From assembly GCA_903941105.1 (NCBI GenBank), contig CAJANL010000142.1:1-43005 (forward strand): a DNA stretch of 43,005 nucleotides. The letters run 5' to 3'. This DNA is from an uncultured Rhodospirillaceae bacterium (GTDB lineage: Bacteria; Pseudomonadota; Alphaproteobacteria; Rhodospirillales; Magnetospirillaceae). Under the pieces are notes generated by a model. The model had not been told where the DNA came from. It searched no databases and was given only the letters and a program-made list of their open reading frames with translations. Shown here one piece after another: positions 1 to 7,659 of this stretch (its first letter is position 1; each line of letters begins with the position of its first letter). The translations under genes were made by a program, and so were the position numbers.

Positions 1-18
1 AGGAGGCCAGCAGCCGGC

Positions 19-195
19 TAACAGGGTGCGGAAAAACTCAACTTTCCTTTCGTCATTCCCGCGAAGGCGGGAATCCATGCATCCGGCAGCACAGCATATG
101 GGGGCAAATGCCAGTCCTTGCCCCAATATGGACCCCCGCCTTCGCGGGGGTGACGAGATGAAGGGCGGCGGGAAGCGTTTTTCCGCACCCTGTTA
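19..195 (-). repeat. Family A repeat, copy 1 (MITE-like)
   Basis: A 177-bp element bounded by perfect 19-bp terminal inverted repeats (TAACAGGGTGCGGAAAAAC at the left, its reverse complement at the right). It contains two internal hairpins, including ATTCCC-N8-GGGAAT at 55-74, and a GC-rich stem near 129-153. It is in the opposite orientation to the copies at 21752-21925 and 31288-31463. There is no coding potential. TA at both ends would suit a Tc1/mariner-IS630-type mobilised MITE, but that is inference. The last three bases (193-195) are the stop codon of the adjacent diguanylate cyclase gene. Confidence 0.85.
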
Positions 196-1377
196 AACCG
201 TCTCTGCGCTACCCACCACGCGGTTGCGCCCTTCATGCTTGGCGCGGTAGAGCAGTTCGTCGGCGCGCTTCATGGCGTCGAACAGGCTGTGATCCTCGGC
301 CATGATCATGGTGGCGCCGACGCTGACGGTATAATGCAGCGTGACGCCCTTGGCCCGGCAACCGGATTCCGCCAGACGGAGACGCAGCTTTTCGGCCACC
401 ACCAACACCTGGATGAATTCTGTATCCGGCAGCACCAGGGCGAACTCCTCGCCACCGATGCGGCCGAACAGGTCGGAGCCACGCAGGCAATCCTTGATGG
501 TGGCGGCCAGACAGATGATGACATCGTCGCCCACCGGGTGGCCGTAGGTGTCGTTGATCGCCTTGAAGTGGTCGATGTCGATCATCAACAGGCCGGTGGG
601 ATGGCTGTGGCGGAGCGCCCGCTCGAATTCGCGCGTCGCCGACTCCATGAAATAGCGACGGTTCATGCAGCCGGCCAGCGGATCGGTGCTGGCAGCCTCC
701 ACCAGCAGGGCCCGCGCCCGGGACAGGCGGCGAAACAGCGGCCGGAAAATGAACATGGCCTCAGCCGCCAGGGTCGCCAGCATCAGCCCCAGCATGCCCA
801 GCAACATGCTGCGAAGCCGGTGGATGGCGGCCTCGCTATCAGCCTCATACTGCTTCACCGCTGCGTCGAGGGCCGACAGCATGGGATGCCGCGCCGCAGC
901 CAGCACGTCGGCAAGAGCCGCGCTGTCGCGCCGTTCCTCCACGGCAAGCGTGAGAACCGCCCGCCCGGTGGCGATGAAAGCCCGCACCCGTCCATCCAGG
1001 CCGTAGGGGGCATCATAGTAGATGGCAGAAATGGCCCGGCGGCCGCCCATCGCGTTGCCCCAGCCATCGATGCCGGCCAACAATTCACCATGCGCCGCCT
1101 CCATCAGATCGAGGGCGCTCTTCAGGTCGGCCTCCAGGCCGACGCGGTCGGCACCGGGGTTCGACGCCTCCATGGCCAAGCCGGCGACACGCTGCGACAG
1201 CATACGCTGGCGCCCGCTGGTGTTGACCACCCGCGCGGCGGCTTCCTGACTCTGGACGATGGTATCGACGACGAGGTGGGTGACGACCGACAGGGTGGCG
1301 ATGACGGCCAGCGCCAGAATGTAGGTCATCGTCGGTCGGAGAAAGGTCTTACGGCTGGCGCCCTCGAAGCTCACCAT
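193..1377 (-). CDS. Membrane diguanylate cyclase with PilJ-type sensor region
   Basis: A 394-aa protein predicted to make cyclic di-GMP at the inner membrane. A transmembrane segment near residues 17-38 is followed by a periplasmic region starting with the NTSGRQRMLSQR motif typical of the type IV pili methyl-accepting N-terminal domain (PilJ/NarX-like). A second membrane segment lies near 190-212. A GGDEF domain fills the C-terminal 165 residues, with the active-site signature GGEEF and the DIDHFKAINDTYGH nucleotide-binding stretch, so it is probably catalytically active. It lies 88 bp downstream of a NarL-type response regulator on the same strand and may be cotranscribed. Its TAA stop is the outermost triplet of a family A repeat. 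The ligand sensed is unknown. Confidence 0.9.
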   Translation of the reverse strand: MVSFEGASRKTFLRPTMTYILALAVIATLSVVTHLVVDTIVQSQEAAARVVNTSGRQRMLSQRVAGLAMEASNPGADRVGLEADLKSALDLMEAAHGELLAGIDGWGNAMGGRRAISAIYYDAPYGLDGRVRAFIATGRAVLTLAVEERRDSAALADVLAAARHPMLSALDAAVKQYEADSEAAIHRLRSMLLGMLGLMLATLAAEAMFIFRPLFRRLSRARALLVEAASTDPLAGCMNRRYFMESATREFERALRHSHPTGLLMIDIDHFKAINDTYGHPVGDDVIICLAATIKDCLRGSDLFGRIGGEEFALVLPDTEFIQVLVVAEKLRLRLAESGCRAKGVTLHYTVSVGATMIMAEDHSLFDAMKRADELLYRAKHEGRNRVVGSAETV

Positions 1378-1465
1378 GATTCCCCCACCCGTGGCCGAAA
1401 GAGCCTGCCGAGGACATAGTCATTCGGGGAGTGGGGATAGTCGACAAAAAAATACAGGTTGAACG

Positions 1466-2092
1466 CTACTCGATCATTCCACGCCGAATGGCATAAGTGG
1501 CCAGTTCGGCGGAATTGTGCAGGTCAAGCTTCTGCATGATCTTGGTGCGGTGAGTCTCCACCGTCTTGATGGCGATCTTGAGGGTGTCGGCGATCTCGCG
1601 GTTCTTGAGCCCCTGGGCGATCAGGCGCAGCACTTCGCGCTCGCGTGCCGTCAGCGGTGACGACGAATCGCCGCCGGTGAGATGCTCGCGAACCAATTCC
1701 TCGGAGATGCCGGGGCCAAGATAGCTCCGGCCGGCCCGCACCGCGGTGATGGCCGCCATCAGTTCCTCGTGGCCAAGCTTCTTCAGGGCATAGCCATCGG
1801 CACCGGCTGCCAGGGCTTCCGCCACTCGCCGCTCGCAATTGGCCACCGTCAGGATCAGCACCCGGACGTCGGGCAGCAACCGCTTCAGCTTGCGGGTGGC
1901 CTCGACCCCGTCGAGCAGCGGCATGGACAGGTCCATCAGCACGATGTCGGGATTCAGGCTGCGGGCCATCTCGATCGCCGCCTCGCCGTCCTCGGCCTCG
2001 CCGACGACGGTAACGTCCTCACAGCGCAACAACGCAACCAGTCCCTGGCGGACGAGTTGCTGGTCCTCGGCGATCAAAATTCGGATGGTCAC
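1466..2092 (-). CDS. NarL/FixJ-family response regulator
   Basis: A 208-aa two-component regulator starting at GTG. The receiver domain (residues 1-120) has the acidic pair E9/D10, phosphoacceptor D54 in LMDLSMP, and a lysine near 105. A LuxR-type helix-turn-helix occupies about 145-205 (LTAREREVLRLIAQGLKNREIA, then a KTVETHR recognition helix). No partner kinase is adjacent. The downstream neighbour is a diguanylate cyclase with a PilJ/NarX-like sensor region, so the two may belong to one signalling module, by position only. DNA targets cannot be read from the sequence. Confidence 0.92.
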   Translation of the reverse strand: MTIRILIAEDQQLVRQGLVALLRCEDVTVVGEAEDGEAAIEMARSLNPDIVLMDLSMPLLDGVEATRKLKRLLPDVRVLILTVANCERRVAEALAAGADGYALKKLGHEELMAAITAVRAGRSYLGPGISEELVREHLTGGDSSSPLTAREREVLRLIAQGLKNREIADTLKIAIKTVETHRTKIMQKLDLHNSAELATYAIRRGMIE

Positions 2093-2189
2093 GGAGTTTT
2101 TCCCCTTGGCGAACGCGAATGATCGCCGAGACCTTGCGCTGGATCAAGCTACCTTGATGGGTTGTAAAAAGAAATCCTAATTAACGCCC

Positions 2190-2217
2190 AATATACCTGT
2201 CCGTTCCTATTTGTCTA
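2190..2217 (-). promoter_or_regulatory. Candidate sigma-70-type promoter for the response regulator
   Basis: On the minus strand, TAGACA (2217-2212) and TATATT (2195-2190) are separated by 16 bp. They lie upstream of the GTG at 2092 and overlap the 3' end of der. The predicted leader is about 90 nt. Based on motif match alone. Confidence 0.3.
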
Positions 2218-3601
2218 CGTAGGGGTTTTTACCCCCCCTGACGAAAAGTCTGATGGGAACGCCGGGAAGATTGAAGGCCTCACGCAGGCCATTGACCAGA
2301 TAGCGGCTATAGGCCTCGGGCAACTCGTCCGGCCGGCTGGCGAACACCACGAAAGTGGGGGGACGGGCCTTGGCCTGGGTCATGTAGCGAACTTTCAGCC
2401 GCCGTCCGCCCGCCAGCGCCGGCGGGGCATGGCGGGCCACCATTTCCTCCAGCCAGCGATTGAGCTGCGCGGTGGGAATACGGCGGTTCCACACTTCGTG
2501 CGCCTCCAGCACCGCATCCATCAGACGATCGACACCCCGGCCGGTCAACGCCGACAGCGTCACCGTAGGCACGCCCTTGGCCTGCGGCATCGAGGTTTCC
2601 AGACGGTCGCGCAGGCGCGCCAACGCCGCCTGGGGATCGGCAACGGCATCCCACTTGTTGATCGCCACCACCAGGGCGCGGCCCTCGTCGATCACCAGGC
2701 GGGCGATGGTCAGGTCCTGCTTGTCCAGCACCGCCTCGGCATCCATCACCAGCACCACCACCTCGGCGCGGCGGATGGCCTCGATGGTGTTGGAGGTGGA
2801 CATCTTCTCTAGGGTGTCGTCGATCCGGGCCTGCCGACGCAGGCCGGCGGTATCCACCAACTTGATGGCGCGGCCGCGATGGGTCCATTCCACCGAGATG
2901 GCGTCACGGGTGAGGCCGGCCTCGGGGCCAGTGAGCAGACGGTCGTCACCCAGCAGACGGTTGGCCAGGGTCGACTTGCCGACGTTGGGCCGCCCCACCA
3001 CCGCCATGGTCAGCGGCCGGTCGGGGCGGGGCTCATCGTCTTTGTCGGCTGTCGGGTCCTCGTCGCCGAAATCGGCGGGATCTTCCGGTTCGGGCAGCGC
3101 GCCGGCCGCCTCGGCATAGGGCCGCAAGGCGTCGAACAGCTCGGCGATGCCTTCGCCGTGCTCGGCCGAGAACGGCACCGGCTCGCCCAATCCGAGGGCG
3201 TAGCTCTCGTAGAGACCCGGCTGGCCGGCGCGGCCTTCGCATTTGTTGGCCACCAGCACCACCGGGGTCTTCTGTCGGCGCAGATAGTCGGCAAAGTGAC
3301 GGTCGAGGGGGGTAACGCCGGCGCGGGCGTCGATCAGCATCAGGACGAGGTCGGCCTCGCCGACCGCGATATCGGTCTGGCGGCGCATGCGCGCCTCGAT
3401 GCTGTCACCGCCGGCATCCTCGAAGCCGGCGGTGTCGATGACGGTGAACTCCATGCCCAGCAGTGTGGCGTCGCCGGGCCGGCGATCGCGGGTGACGCCG
3501 GGCGTGTCATGGACGATGGCCAGCCGCTTCCCGACCAACCGATTGAACAGGGTTGACTTGCCGACATTGGGCCGGCCGACGATGGCGACGGTGAATGCCA
3601 T
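2207..3601 (-). CDS. der: Ribosome biogenesis GTPase Der (EngA)
   Basis: A 464-aa tandem GTPase needed for 50S ribosomal subunit maturation. Two G domains are visible, each opening with GRPNVGKS (residues 8-15 and about 203-210). Each has DTAG (G3), and the G4 motifs are NKCE and NKWD. An acidic linker rich in D/E/P (about 168-195) separates the G domains. A KH-like C-terminal domain follows (about 375-464), ending KNPYVDK. The start ATG overlaps the bamB stop as TAATG, indicating translational coupling within a yfgM-bamB-der operon. Length and domain order are standard. Confidence 0.97.
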   Translation of the reverse strand: MAFTVAIVGRPNVGKSTLFNRLVGKRLAIVHDTPGVTRDRRPGDATLLGMEFTVIDTAGFEDAGGDSIEARMRRQTDIAVGEADLVLMLIDARAGVTPLDRHFADYLRRQKTPVVLVANKCEGRAGQPGLYESYALGLGEPVPFSAEHGEGIAELFDALRPYAEAAGALPEPEDPADFGDEDPTADKDDEPRPDRPLTMAVVGRPNVGKSTLANRLLGDDRLLTGPEAGLTRDAISVEWTHRGRAIKLVDTAGLRRQARIDDTLEKMSTSNTIEAIRRAEVVVLVMDAEAVLDKQDLTIARLVIDEGRALVVAINKWDAVADPQAALARLRDRLETSMPQAKGVPTVTLSALTGRGVDRLMDAVLEAHEVWNRRIPTAQLNRWLEEMVARHAPPALAGGRRLKVRYMTQAKARPPTFVVFASRPDELPEAYSRYLVNGLREAFNLPGVPIRLFVRGGKNPYVDK

Positions 3602-4917
3602 TACCGGTAGGCGACCAGATCGGCGCCGTCGGTGAGGAAATACATGGAACCTCCCGCTACAGCCGGAGCCAGGGTGACGCCGGTGGGAGCATCATCGACC
3701 CCCATCAGTTCACCGCTATAGGGCGACAGCGCCGCCAGCACACCGTTGGAGCCGCCGAAGATCAGACGATCCGAGGCCAGCACCGGGCCGGCCCAGACGA
3801 TACGGCCTGTCCTGGCCTTGGGATCGTCCCAGGTCTGCATCTGAGTGACCCAGTTGATGCGACCGGTACGGGCTTCCAAAGCCACCACCTCGTTGTTGTT
3901 GGTCACCAGATAAAGATAATCGCCGGCAACCCAGGGACTCTGGATGCCGCCGATCTCCTTCTCCCAGATGCGCCGGCCGGTCCGCAGGTCGATGCAGACC
4001 AGCAGGTCGGCGTTGCCGATGGCATAGACCCGGCCGCGATCGATCACCGGACGGCCGCGGATATCGGTCAGCGCCGCCACGTTCTCGGTACGCCGCACGC
4101 TGGCGAGGGAATCCTGCCACAGCATGGCGCCGTTCTCGACGCGCAGTGCGAACAGCTCGCCCGAGGAATAGGGCACCACCACCACGCTACCGTCCACCGC
4201 CGGGCTGGTGCCGGCCAGCAGACTCGCGGTCTCGGCGATGCCGGAATGGGTCCACAGCACCGAACCATCCTCGGCCGAAAGGGCGTGGGTCTGGTTGTCG
4301 ACGGTGATGACGAAGACCCGGCCGCCACGCACGGTGGGAGCGCCGCGCATGGGACCCGACAGGGTTTGGCGCCACTCGACCTTGCCGGTGCGGGCATCCA
4401 GCGCCACGATCTGGGCGAAGCCGGTGGAGATGAAGATGCGGCCGTCCTCATAGGCGATGCCGCCGCTGCTGTAGAGTTCGTCCTCGTCGTCGGGGATGAC
4501 CTCGACCTTCCACAGACGGTCGCCGCTCTTGGCGTCGACGGCGGTGACCAGGGATTCGGTGTCGACGGTGAACACCCGCCCCTCGGCGACGATGGGCTGA
4601 GCCAGCAGCTTGCGGCGCTTGCCCGAACCGGTGCCGACGCCGGTCTTCCAACTGCGGGCCAGGCCGTCTCCCACCACCATGTGATGCATGGCATGATTGG
4701 AGTAGCCACCGGCCTGCGGCCAGTCGTCGTTGTCCTCGGGCGGCGGCAGCACGATCTTGCCGACCGGGCCGCTGATCTCGGGTTCGACCATGCGCTCGCG
4801 CGACAACACCGAAATGCGCTTGCCCGGCAGTGGCGGCGCCTTGCTCTCGCCCAGCCAGGTGTCGCACGCGCCCAGCGCGAAGGTGGCGAACAGCACTACC
4901 GCGACCTTGCGGATCAT
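3601..4917 (-). CDS. bamB: Outer membrane assembly lipoprotein BamB
   Basis: A 438-aa beta-propeller lipoprotein of the BAM complex, which inserts beta-barrel proteins into the outer membrane. An N-terminal signal ends in a lipobox (ALGAC, Cys18). Repeated PQQ-like blades follow, for example [42 protein letters not shown] and [14 protein letters not shown]. An AGGGAG ribosome site precedes the ATG. It sits between the YfgM-like gene (17 bp gap) and der (overlap), the arrangement common in Proteobacteria. Confidence 0.95.
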   Translation of the reverse strand: MIRKVAVVLFATFALGACDTWLGESKAPPLPGKRISVLSRERMVEPEISGPVGKIVLPPPEDNDDWPQAGGYSNHAMHHMVVGDGLARSWKTGVGTGSGKRRKLLAQPIVAEGRVFTVDTESLVTAVDAKSGDRLWKVEVIPDDEDELYSSGGIAYEDGRIFISTGFAQIVALDARTGKVEWRQTLSGPMRGAPTVRGGRVFVITVDNQTHALSAEDGSVLWTHSGIAETASLLAGTSPAVDGSVVVVPYSSGELFALRVENGAMLWQDSLASVRRTENVAALTDIRGRPVIDRGRVYAIGNADLLVCIDLRTGRRIWEKEIGGIQSPWVAGDYLYLVTNNNEVVALEARTGRINWVTQMQTWDDPKARTGRIVWAGPVLASDRLIFGGSNGVLAALSPYSGELMGVDDAPTGVTLAPAVAGGSMYFLTDGADLVAYR

Positions 4918-4934
4918 TTTCGGTCTCCCTGCTC

Positions 4935-5618
4935 TCAGCTCTTGGCGCGCGGGCCGGTGACGCTCAGCATCTCGGCGGCGCGAGCCCTGAGGCCCTGCGG
5001 CGCCGCGGCGTCCTCGGCCAGCTTGCGGAACAATTCGGCGGCGTGGGCGGTGTCACCGCGCTTGGTGGCGGCCAGCGCCAGGATTTCGCGGGCCGAATGG
5101 CGCCAGGGGCTGGCCTCGACCGCCAGCGGTTCCACCGCCTTCTCCACCTGCGGCAGGTCGCCGCCATCCAGCAGCAGATAGGCTGCCTTGATGGTGGCGA
5201 GATCGCGGTAGACCTTGTCGGTGCCCGAATCGGCGGCCAGGCGTCCGTAAAGGGCGGCGGCACCGGACAGGTCGCCGGCCCGCTGGCGCAGGTCGGCGCG
5301 CTTCAACTCGGCCAACAGCCGATAGCCCCTGGTGCCGTCGGCAGCCAGCTTGGCCAATTGGTCGATGGCCTCGTCGGACTTGTTCTGCTCGGCCAGTTGC
5401 ACCGCTTCGGTGTAGCGTTGGGACGAGGCCGCACGCTGCTTGCCGTCCCAGCTGCGCCATCCCTGCCAGCCGGCCACGGACAGGATCACGGCGATGACGG
5501 CGGCAATCAGCAGGTTGCCGTGTTTTTTCCACAGCTTTTCCATCTGATCGTGACGCAGATCCTCGTCCACCTCTTTGATGAGGAGGTCGGCCTGGGCGTC
5601 GTCGTGCTTCTCGGTCAA
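4935..5618 (-). CDS. YfgM-like tetratricopeptide membrane protein
   Basis: A 227-aa protein if translation begins at the TTG at 5618. That start has AGGGAG six bases upstream and gives the usual N-terminus (TEKHDDAQADLLIKEVDED). A longer reading from TTG 5639 is possible but leaves little room after the predicted promoter. A cytoplasmic head is followed by one transmembrane helix (LLIAAVIAVILSVAGW, about residues 36-51) and alpha-helical TPR-like repeats in the periplasm. The family (PF09976) associates with the SecYEG translocon and periplasmic chaperones in E. coli. Position directly ahead of bamB supports the assignment. Confidence 0.85.
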   Translation of the reverse strand: MTEKHDDAQADLLIKEVDEDLRHDQMEKLWKKHGNLLIAAVIAVILSVAGWQGWRSWDGKQRAASSQRYTEAVQLAEQNKSDEAIDQLAKLAADGTRGYRLLAELKRADLRQRAGDLSGAAALYGRLAADSGTDKVYRDLATIKAAYLLLDGGDLPQVEKAVEPLAVEASPWRHSAREILALAATKRGDTAHAAELFRKLAEDAAAPQGLRARAAEMLSVTGPRAKS

Positions 5619-5647
5619 GTACGTCTCCCTCGCGGACAATGGGGGGT

Positions 5648-5676
5648 AAGATAGTGCGGCGCGCCCAGCTTGGCAA
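5648..5676 (-). promoter_or_regulatory. Candidate promoter of the yfgM-bamB-der operon
   Basis: On the minus strand, TTGCCA (5676-5671) and TATCTT (5653-5648) are separated by exactly 17 bp. Transcription would start near 5641, about 20 nt ahead of the TTG start at 5618. Motif match only. Confidence 0.45.
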
Positions 5677-5712
5677 ACACGCCGATTTCACCCCCCCATG
5701 CGACGCCTCGCA

Positions 5713-6264
5713 TCAGAATTTCCATTTGATCGAGCAGCCCATGCCGGCGACCTGATCGGCGGGGCCATGGCCGGTCCTGGCCACCTGCAGCATGGCCTCG
5801 AACAGATCGCGCCTTGCATCGGCGGGGCCGGCGCTTTTGCCCGAAGCGTCCAGCCGCCCGCGATATTGCAGCCCGAGATCGGCGTCGAAGCCGAAGAAAT
5901 CGGGAGTGCAAACGGCATCGTAGGCCCGCGCCACCTCCTGCGTCTCGTCGTGGAGATAGGGAAAGGCGAAGTCGTGCCGTCCGGCGAAGGCCTTCATGTT
6001 GTCGAACGAATCCTCGGGATACCGCACCGCGTCGTTGGAATTGATGGCGACGACGCCGATGCCGAGGCTGACCAGCTCGCGGGCGTCGCGGGTGATGCGG
6101 TCGGCCACCGACTCGACGTAGGGGCAATGGTTGCAGATGAACATCACCAGCGCGCCCCTGGGGCCGCGGATGTCCGCCAGCGACCACCGCCGGCCGTCGA
6201 TGCCCGGCAGGGTGAAATCGGGGGCCTTCCAGCCGAACGTGCAGATCGGGGTCGTAACCGCCAT
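5713..6264 (-). CDS. Thioredoxin-fold peroxiredoxin-like protein (PRX_like1 type)
   Basis: A 183-aa cytoplasmic redoxin. The AhpC/TSA fold is seen as GWKAPDFTLPGIDGRRWSLADIRG, then the redox motif CNHCPYV (CxxC, about residues 44-50), and DEFTQEVAR-like and AVCTPDFFGFD segments typical of the TlpA/peroxiredoxin-like family that follows CNHCPYV. There is no signal peptide. A strong GAGGAGG ribosome site precedes the ATG. The physiological substrate is unknown. It lies upstream of yfgM on the same strand, but a candidate promoter intervenes. Confidence 0.85.
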   Translation of the reverse strand: MAVTTPICTFGWKAPDFTLPGIDGRRWSLADIRGPRGALVMFICNHCPYVESVADRITRDARELVSLGIGVVAINSNDAVRYPEDSFDNMKAFAGRHDFAFPYLHDETQEVARAYDAVCTPDFFGFDADLGLQYRGRLDASGKSAGPADARRDLFEAMLQVARTGHGPADQVAGMGCSIKWKF

Positions 6265-6312
6265 CCTGACCTCCTCCCCCCCTTCGACGGGCCGTGGCCC
6301 ACGAAAGCGCGA

Positions 6313-6328
6313 GAAATCAATTGATTCC
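6313..6328. promoter_or_regulatory. Palindrome in a divergent intergenic region (possible operator)
   Basis: GAAATCAATTGATTCC has 7 of 8 base pairs symmetric around a perfect ATCAATTGAT core (6316-6325). It lies between the redoxin gene (leftward) and a small lipoprotein gene (rightward), and overlaps the candidate -35 of the latter. Confidence 0.4.
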
Positions 6329-6349
6329 TAATCGTCCCGGGCGGAGAAT
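6321..6349 (+). promoter_or_regulatory. Candidate promoter of the 6379 lipoprotein gene
   Basis: TTGATT (6321-6326), 17-bp spacer, GAGAAT (6344-6349), each matching 4 of 6 consensus bases. The -35 lies in the palindrome at 6313-6328. Confidence 0.3.
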
Positions 6350-6378
6350 ACACGGGAACGCCCTAGGGGATCATAGAA

Positions 6379-6756
6379 ATGATCAGGCAGACGGCCTCCC
6401 TCGCAGGAATACTGCTACTCACCGGGTGCATGATGGTGGGACGTGATGGATTCGAGACGGAGGTTGCCCGCGTTGGCGACTCCTATGTCCTCGCGAACCT
6501 CGAAATCCTCTCCCTGATCAATACCCATAAGACACTGGGCGACCATGTCGTCGGGTGGATTTCGGGCATGGACTGCTCGACGCCACGGCTGGAACGCGGC
6601 GACGAATACTGCAAGCAGCGTCCGGGGCCACCGGCTCCACCGCAGCAGGTCTACTGCTATAGCTCATTGGGACGGCCGTCGTGTTATTCCCAGCCGTATG
6701 GCGAGGGTAACGACCGGCTGATCGGCTTCGTGCCGGCCTCCGCCCCGTTGCGCTGA
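6379..6756 (+). CDS. Small hypothetical lipoprotein
   Basis: A 125-aa protein with a short signal peptide and lipobox (LLTGC, Cys17), so probably membrane-anchored in the periplasm. The mature part has six cysteines beyond the lipobox, in three pairs or clusters (DCSTPRL, EYCKQRPG, VYCYSSLG, PSCYSQ), suggesting disulfides, and a proline-rich PGPPAPPQQ stretch. No family is recognised. It has its own candidate promoter and is divergent from the redoxin gene. Confidence 0.7.
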   Translation: MIRQTASLAGILLLTGCMMVGRDGFETEVARVGDSYVLANLEILSLINTHKTLGDHVVGWISGMDCSTPRLERGDEYCKQRPGPPAPPQQVYCYSSLGRPSCYSQPYGEGNDRLIGFVPASAPLR

Positions 6757-6916
6757 CCCCCCCCTCACCAATGGGCTATGCTTCGGCCGCCAAGCGGCGA
6801 AGCCTTCGCCTTGGCACTGGACCTGGGCGCCCCTTGTGATGGACAATGGGGTTCGGCATGGCCCTGAGCCTGGGGTTCGACGAGGCCGTGCCGCAATCGA
6901 GCCCATTCCGCAGGCG

Positions 6917-7246
6917 ATGGCGATGGCCAAACTGATCCGCATGGCGGACTACCGGACGAGGGCCGCCCTCGTCCACTTCAACCGAACCGAGCTGACGCTG
7001 CTGCTCAATCTCTACGCCCGCCGGGTGGCAAGCGGCGACTGGCGCGACTATGCCATCGATCAGGGGCCGGGCCAGGCGGTGTTCTCCATCTATCGCCACA
7101 CCCGCGAACGGCCGCTCTTCACGGTGACCAAGCTGGCGTCGGGCGGCTATGCCGTGGCAACGGGCGGTCGCGAAGTGTCGCGTTCGGGCAGCCTGTGCGA
7201 GGCCCTGGCGACACTGGACCGCACGCCGAACCTGACAACCGTGTGA
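6917..7246 (+). CDS. DUF2794 family protein
   Basis: A 109-aa protein resembling the alphaproteobacterial DUF2794 family: FNRTELTLLLNLYARRVASGDWRDYAID, then FSIYRHTRERPLFTVTK. The frame is open back to 6836, but the ATG at 6917 (MAMAKLIRMADY) gives the usual family length. No signal peptide or membrane helix is visible. Function is unknown. It is followed by a 23-bp tandem repeat and the promoter of xseB. Confidence 0.75.
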   Translation: MAMAKLIRMADYRTRAALVHFNRTELTLLLNLYARRVASGDWRDYAIDQGPGQAVFSIYRHTRERPLFTVTKLASGGYAVATGGREVSRSGSLCEALATLDRTPNLTTV

Positions 7247-7272
7247 GCGCGCTTGTCATTCCGAAGGCCTAC

Positions 7273-7330
7273 GGCGTTCCGCCGTGATGTCCTAAGGCGT
7301 TCCGCCGTGATGTCCTAAGGCGTTCCGCCG
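7273..7330. repeat. 23-bp tandem repeat, 2.5 units
   Basis: Two identical 23-bp units (7273-7295 and 7296-7318), each beginning GGCGTTCCGCC and ending CCTAA, are followed by a 12-bp partial unit. Each carries the short palindrome GGCGTTCCGCC. They fill the gap between the DUF2794 gene and the xseB promoter. Confidence 0.9.
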
Positions 7331-7333
7331 GCC

Positions 7334-7362
7334 TTGCCTTCGCGATGCGGCGCCCGTACACT
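7334..7362 (+). promoter_or_regulatory. Candidate promoter of xseB-ispA-dxs
   Basis: TTGCCT (7334-7339), 17-bp spacer, TACACT (7357-7362). Predicted start near 7369, 35 nt ahead of xseB. The same spacing and -10 hexamer occur upstream of the histidine kinase at 19817. Confidence 0.4.
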
Positions 7363-7403
7363 TCCGCCCTTCTTCAACGACGCTGACCGAAACAGCCGGA
7401 AGC

Positions 7404-7649
7404 ATGGCCGACCTGCCGCCCGATATCGCCGCCATGAGCTTCGAGGACGCCCTCGCCGAGCTGGACCGCATTGTCCGCCAGTTGGAGGACGGTCGCGGCA
7501 AGCTCGACGACGCCATCCAATCCTATGAGCGGGGAGCCCAGCTCAAGCGCCACTGCGAGGCCAAGCTCAAGGAAGCCCAGGCCAAGGTCGAGCGCATCGT
7601 GCTTGGTCCCAACGGCCCGGTCGCCGTCGAGCCCGCCGACATCGAGTGA
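7404..7649 (+). CDS. xseB: Exodeoxyribonuclease VII small subunit
   Basis: An 81-aa protein with the complete XseB fold: MSFEDALAELDRIVRQLEDG, then LDDAIQSYERGAQLKRHCEAKLKEAQAKVE. It forms helical hairpins that bind the large subunit XseA in the single-strand exonuclease VII. It is the first gene of a classical xseB-ispA-dxs operon, with a 10-bp gap to ispA. Confidence 0.95.
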   Translation: MADLPPDIAAMSFEDALAELDRIVRQLEDGRGKLDDAIQSYERGAQLKRHCEAKLKEAQAKVERIVLGPNGPVAVEPADIE

Positions 7650-7659
7650 GGCAACAGCC

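Noticed and set aside
19-195. CRISPR array or phage attachment site as explanation for the GC hairpins in family A
   Set aside because: There are no regularly spaced direct repeats with unique spacers, no cas genes and no integrase; the copies are complete elements with terminal inverted repeats.
18-236. An open frame of 72 codons across repeat A1
   Set aside because: It lies wholly in a non-coding structured repeat and is not preserved in copies 2 and 3.
235-1419. A 394-codon plus-strand open frame opposite the diguanylate cyclase
   Set aside because: The minus-strand product has clear GGDEF and sensor motifs; the opposite frame is His/Gln-rich shadow sequence typical of GC-rich DNA.
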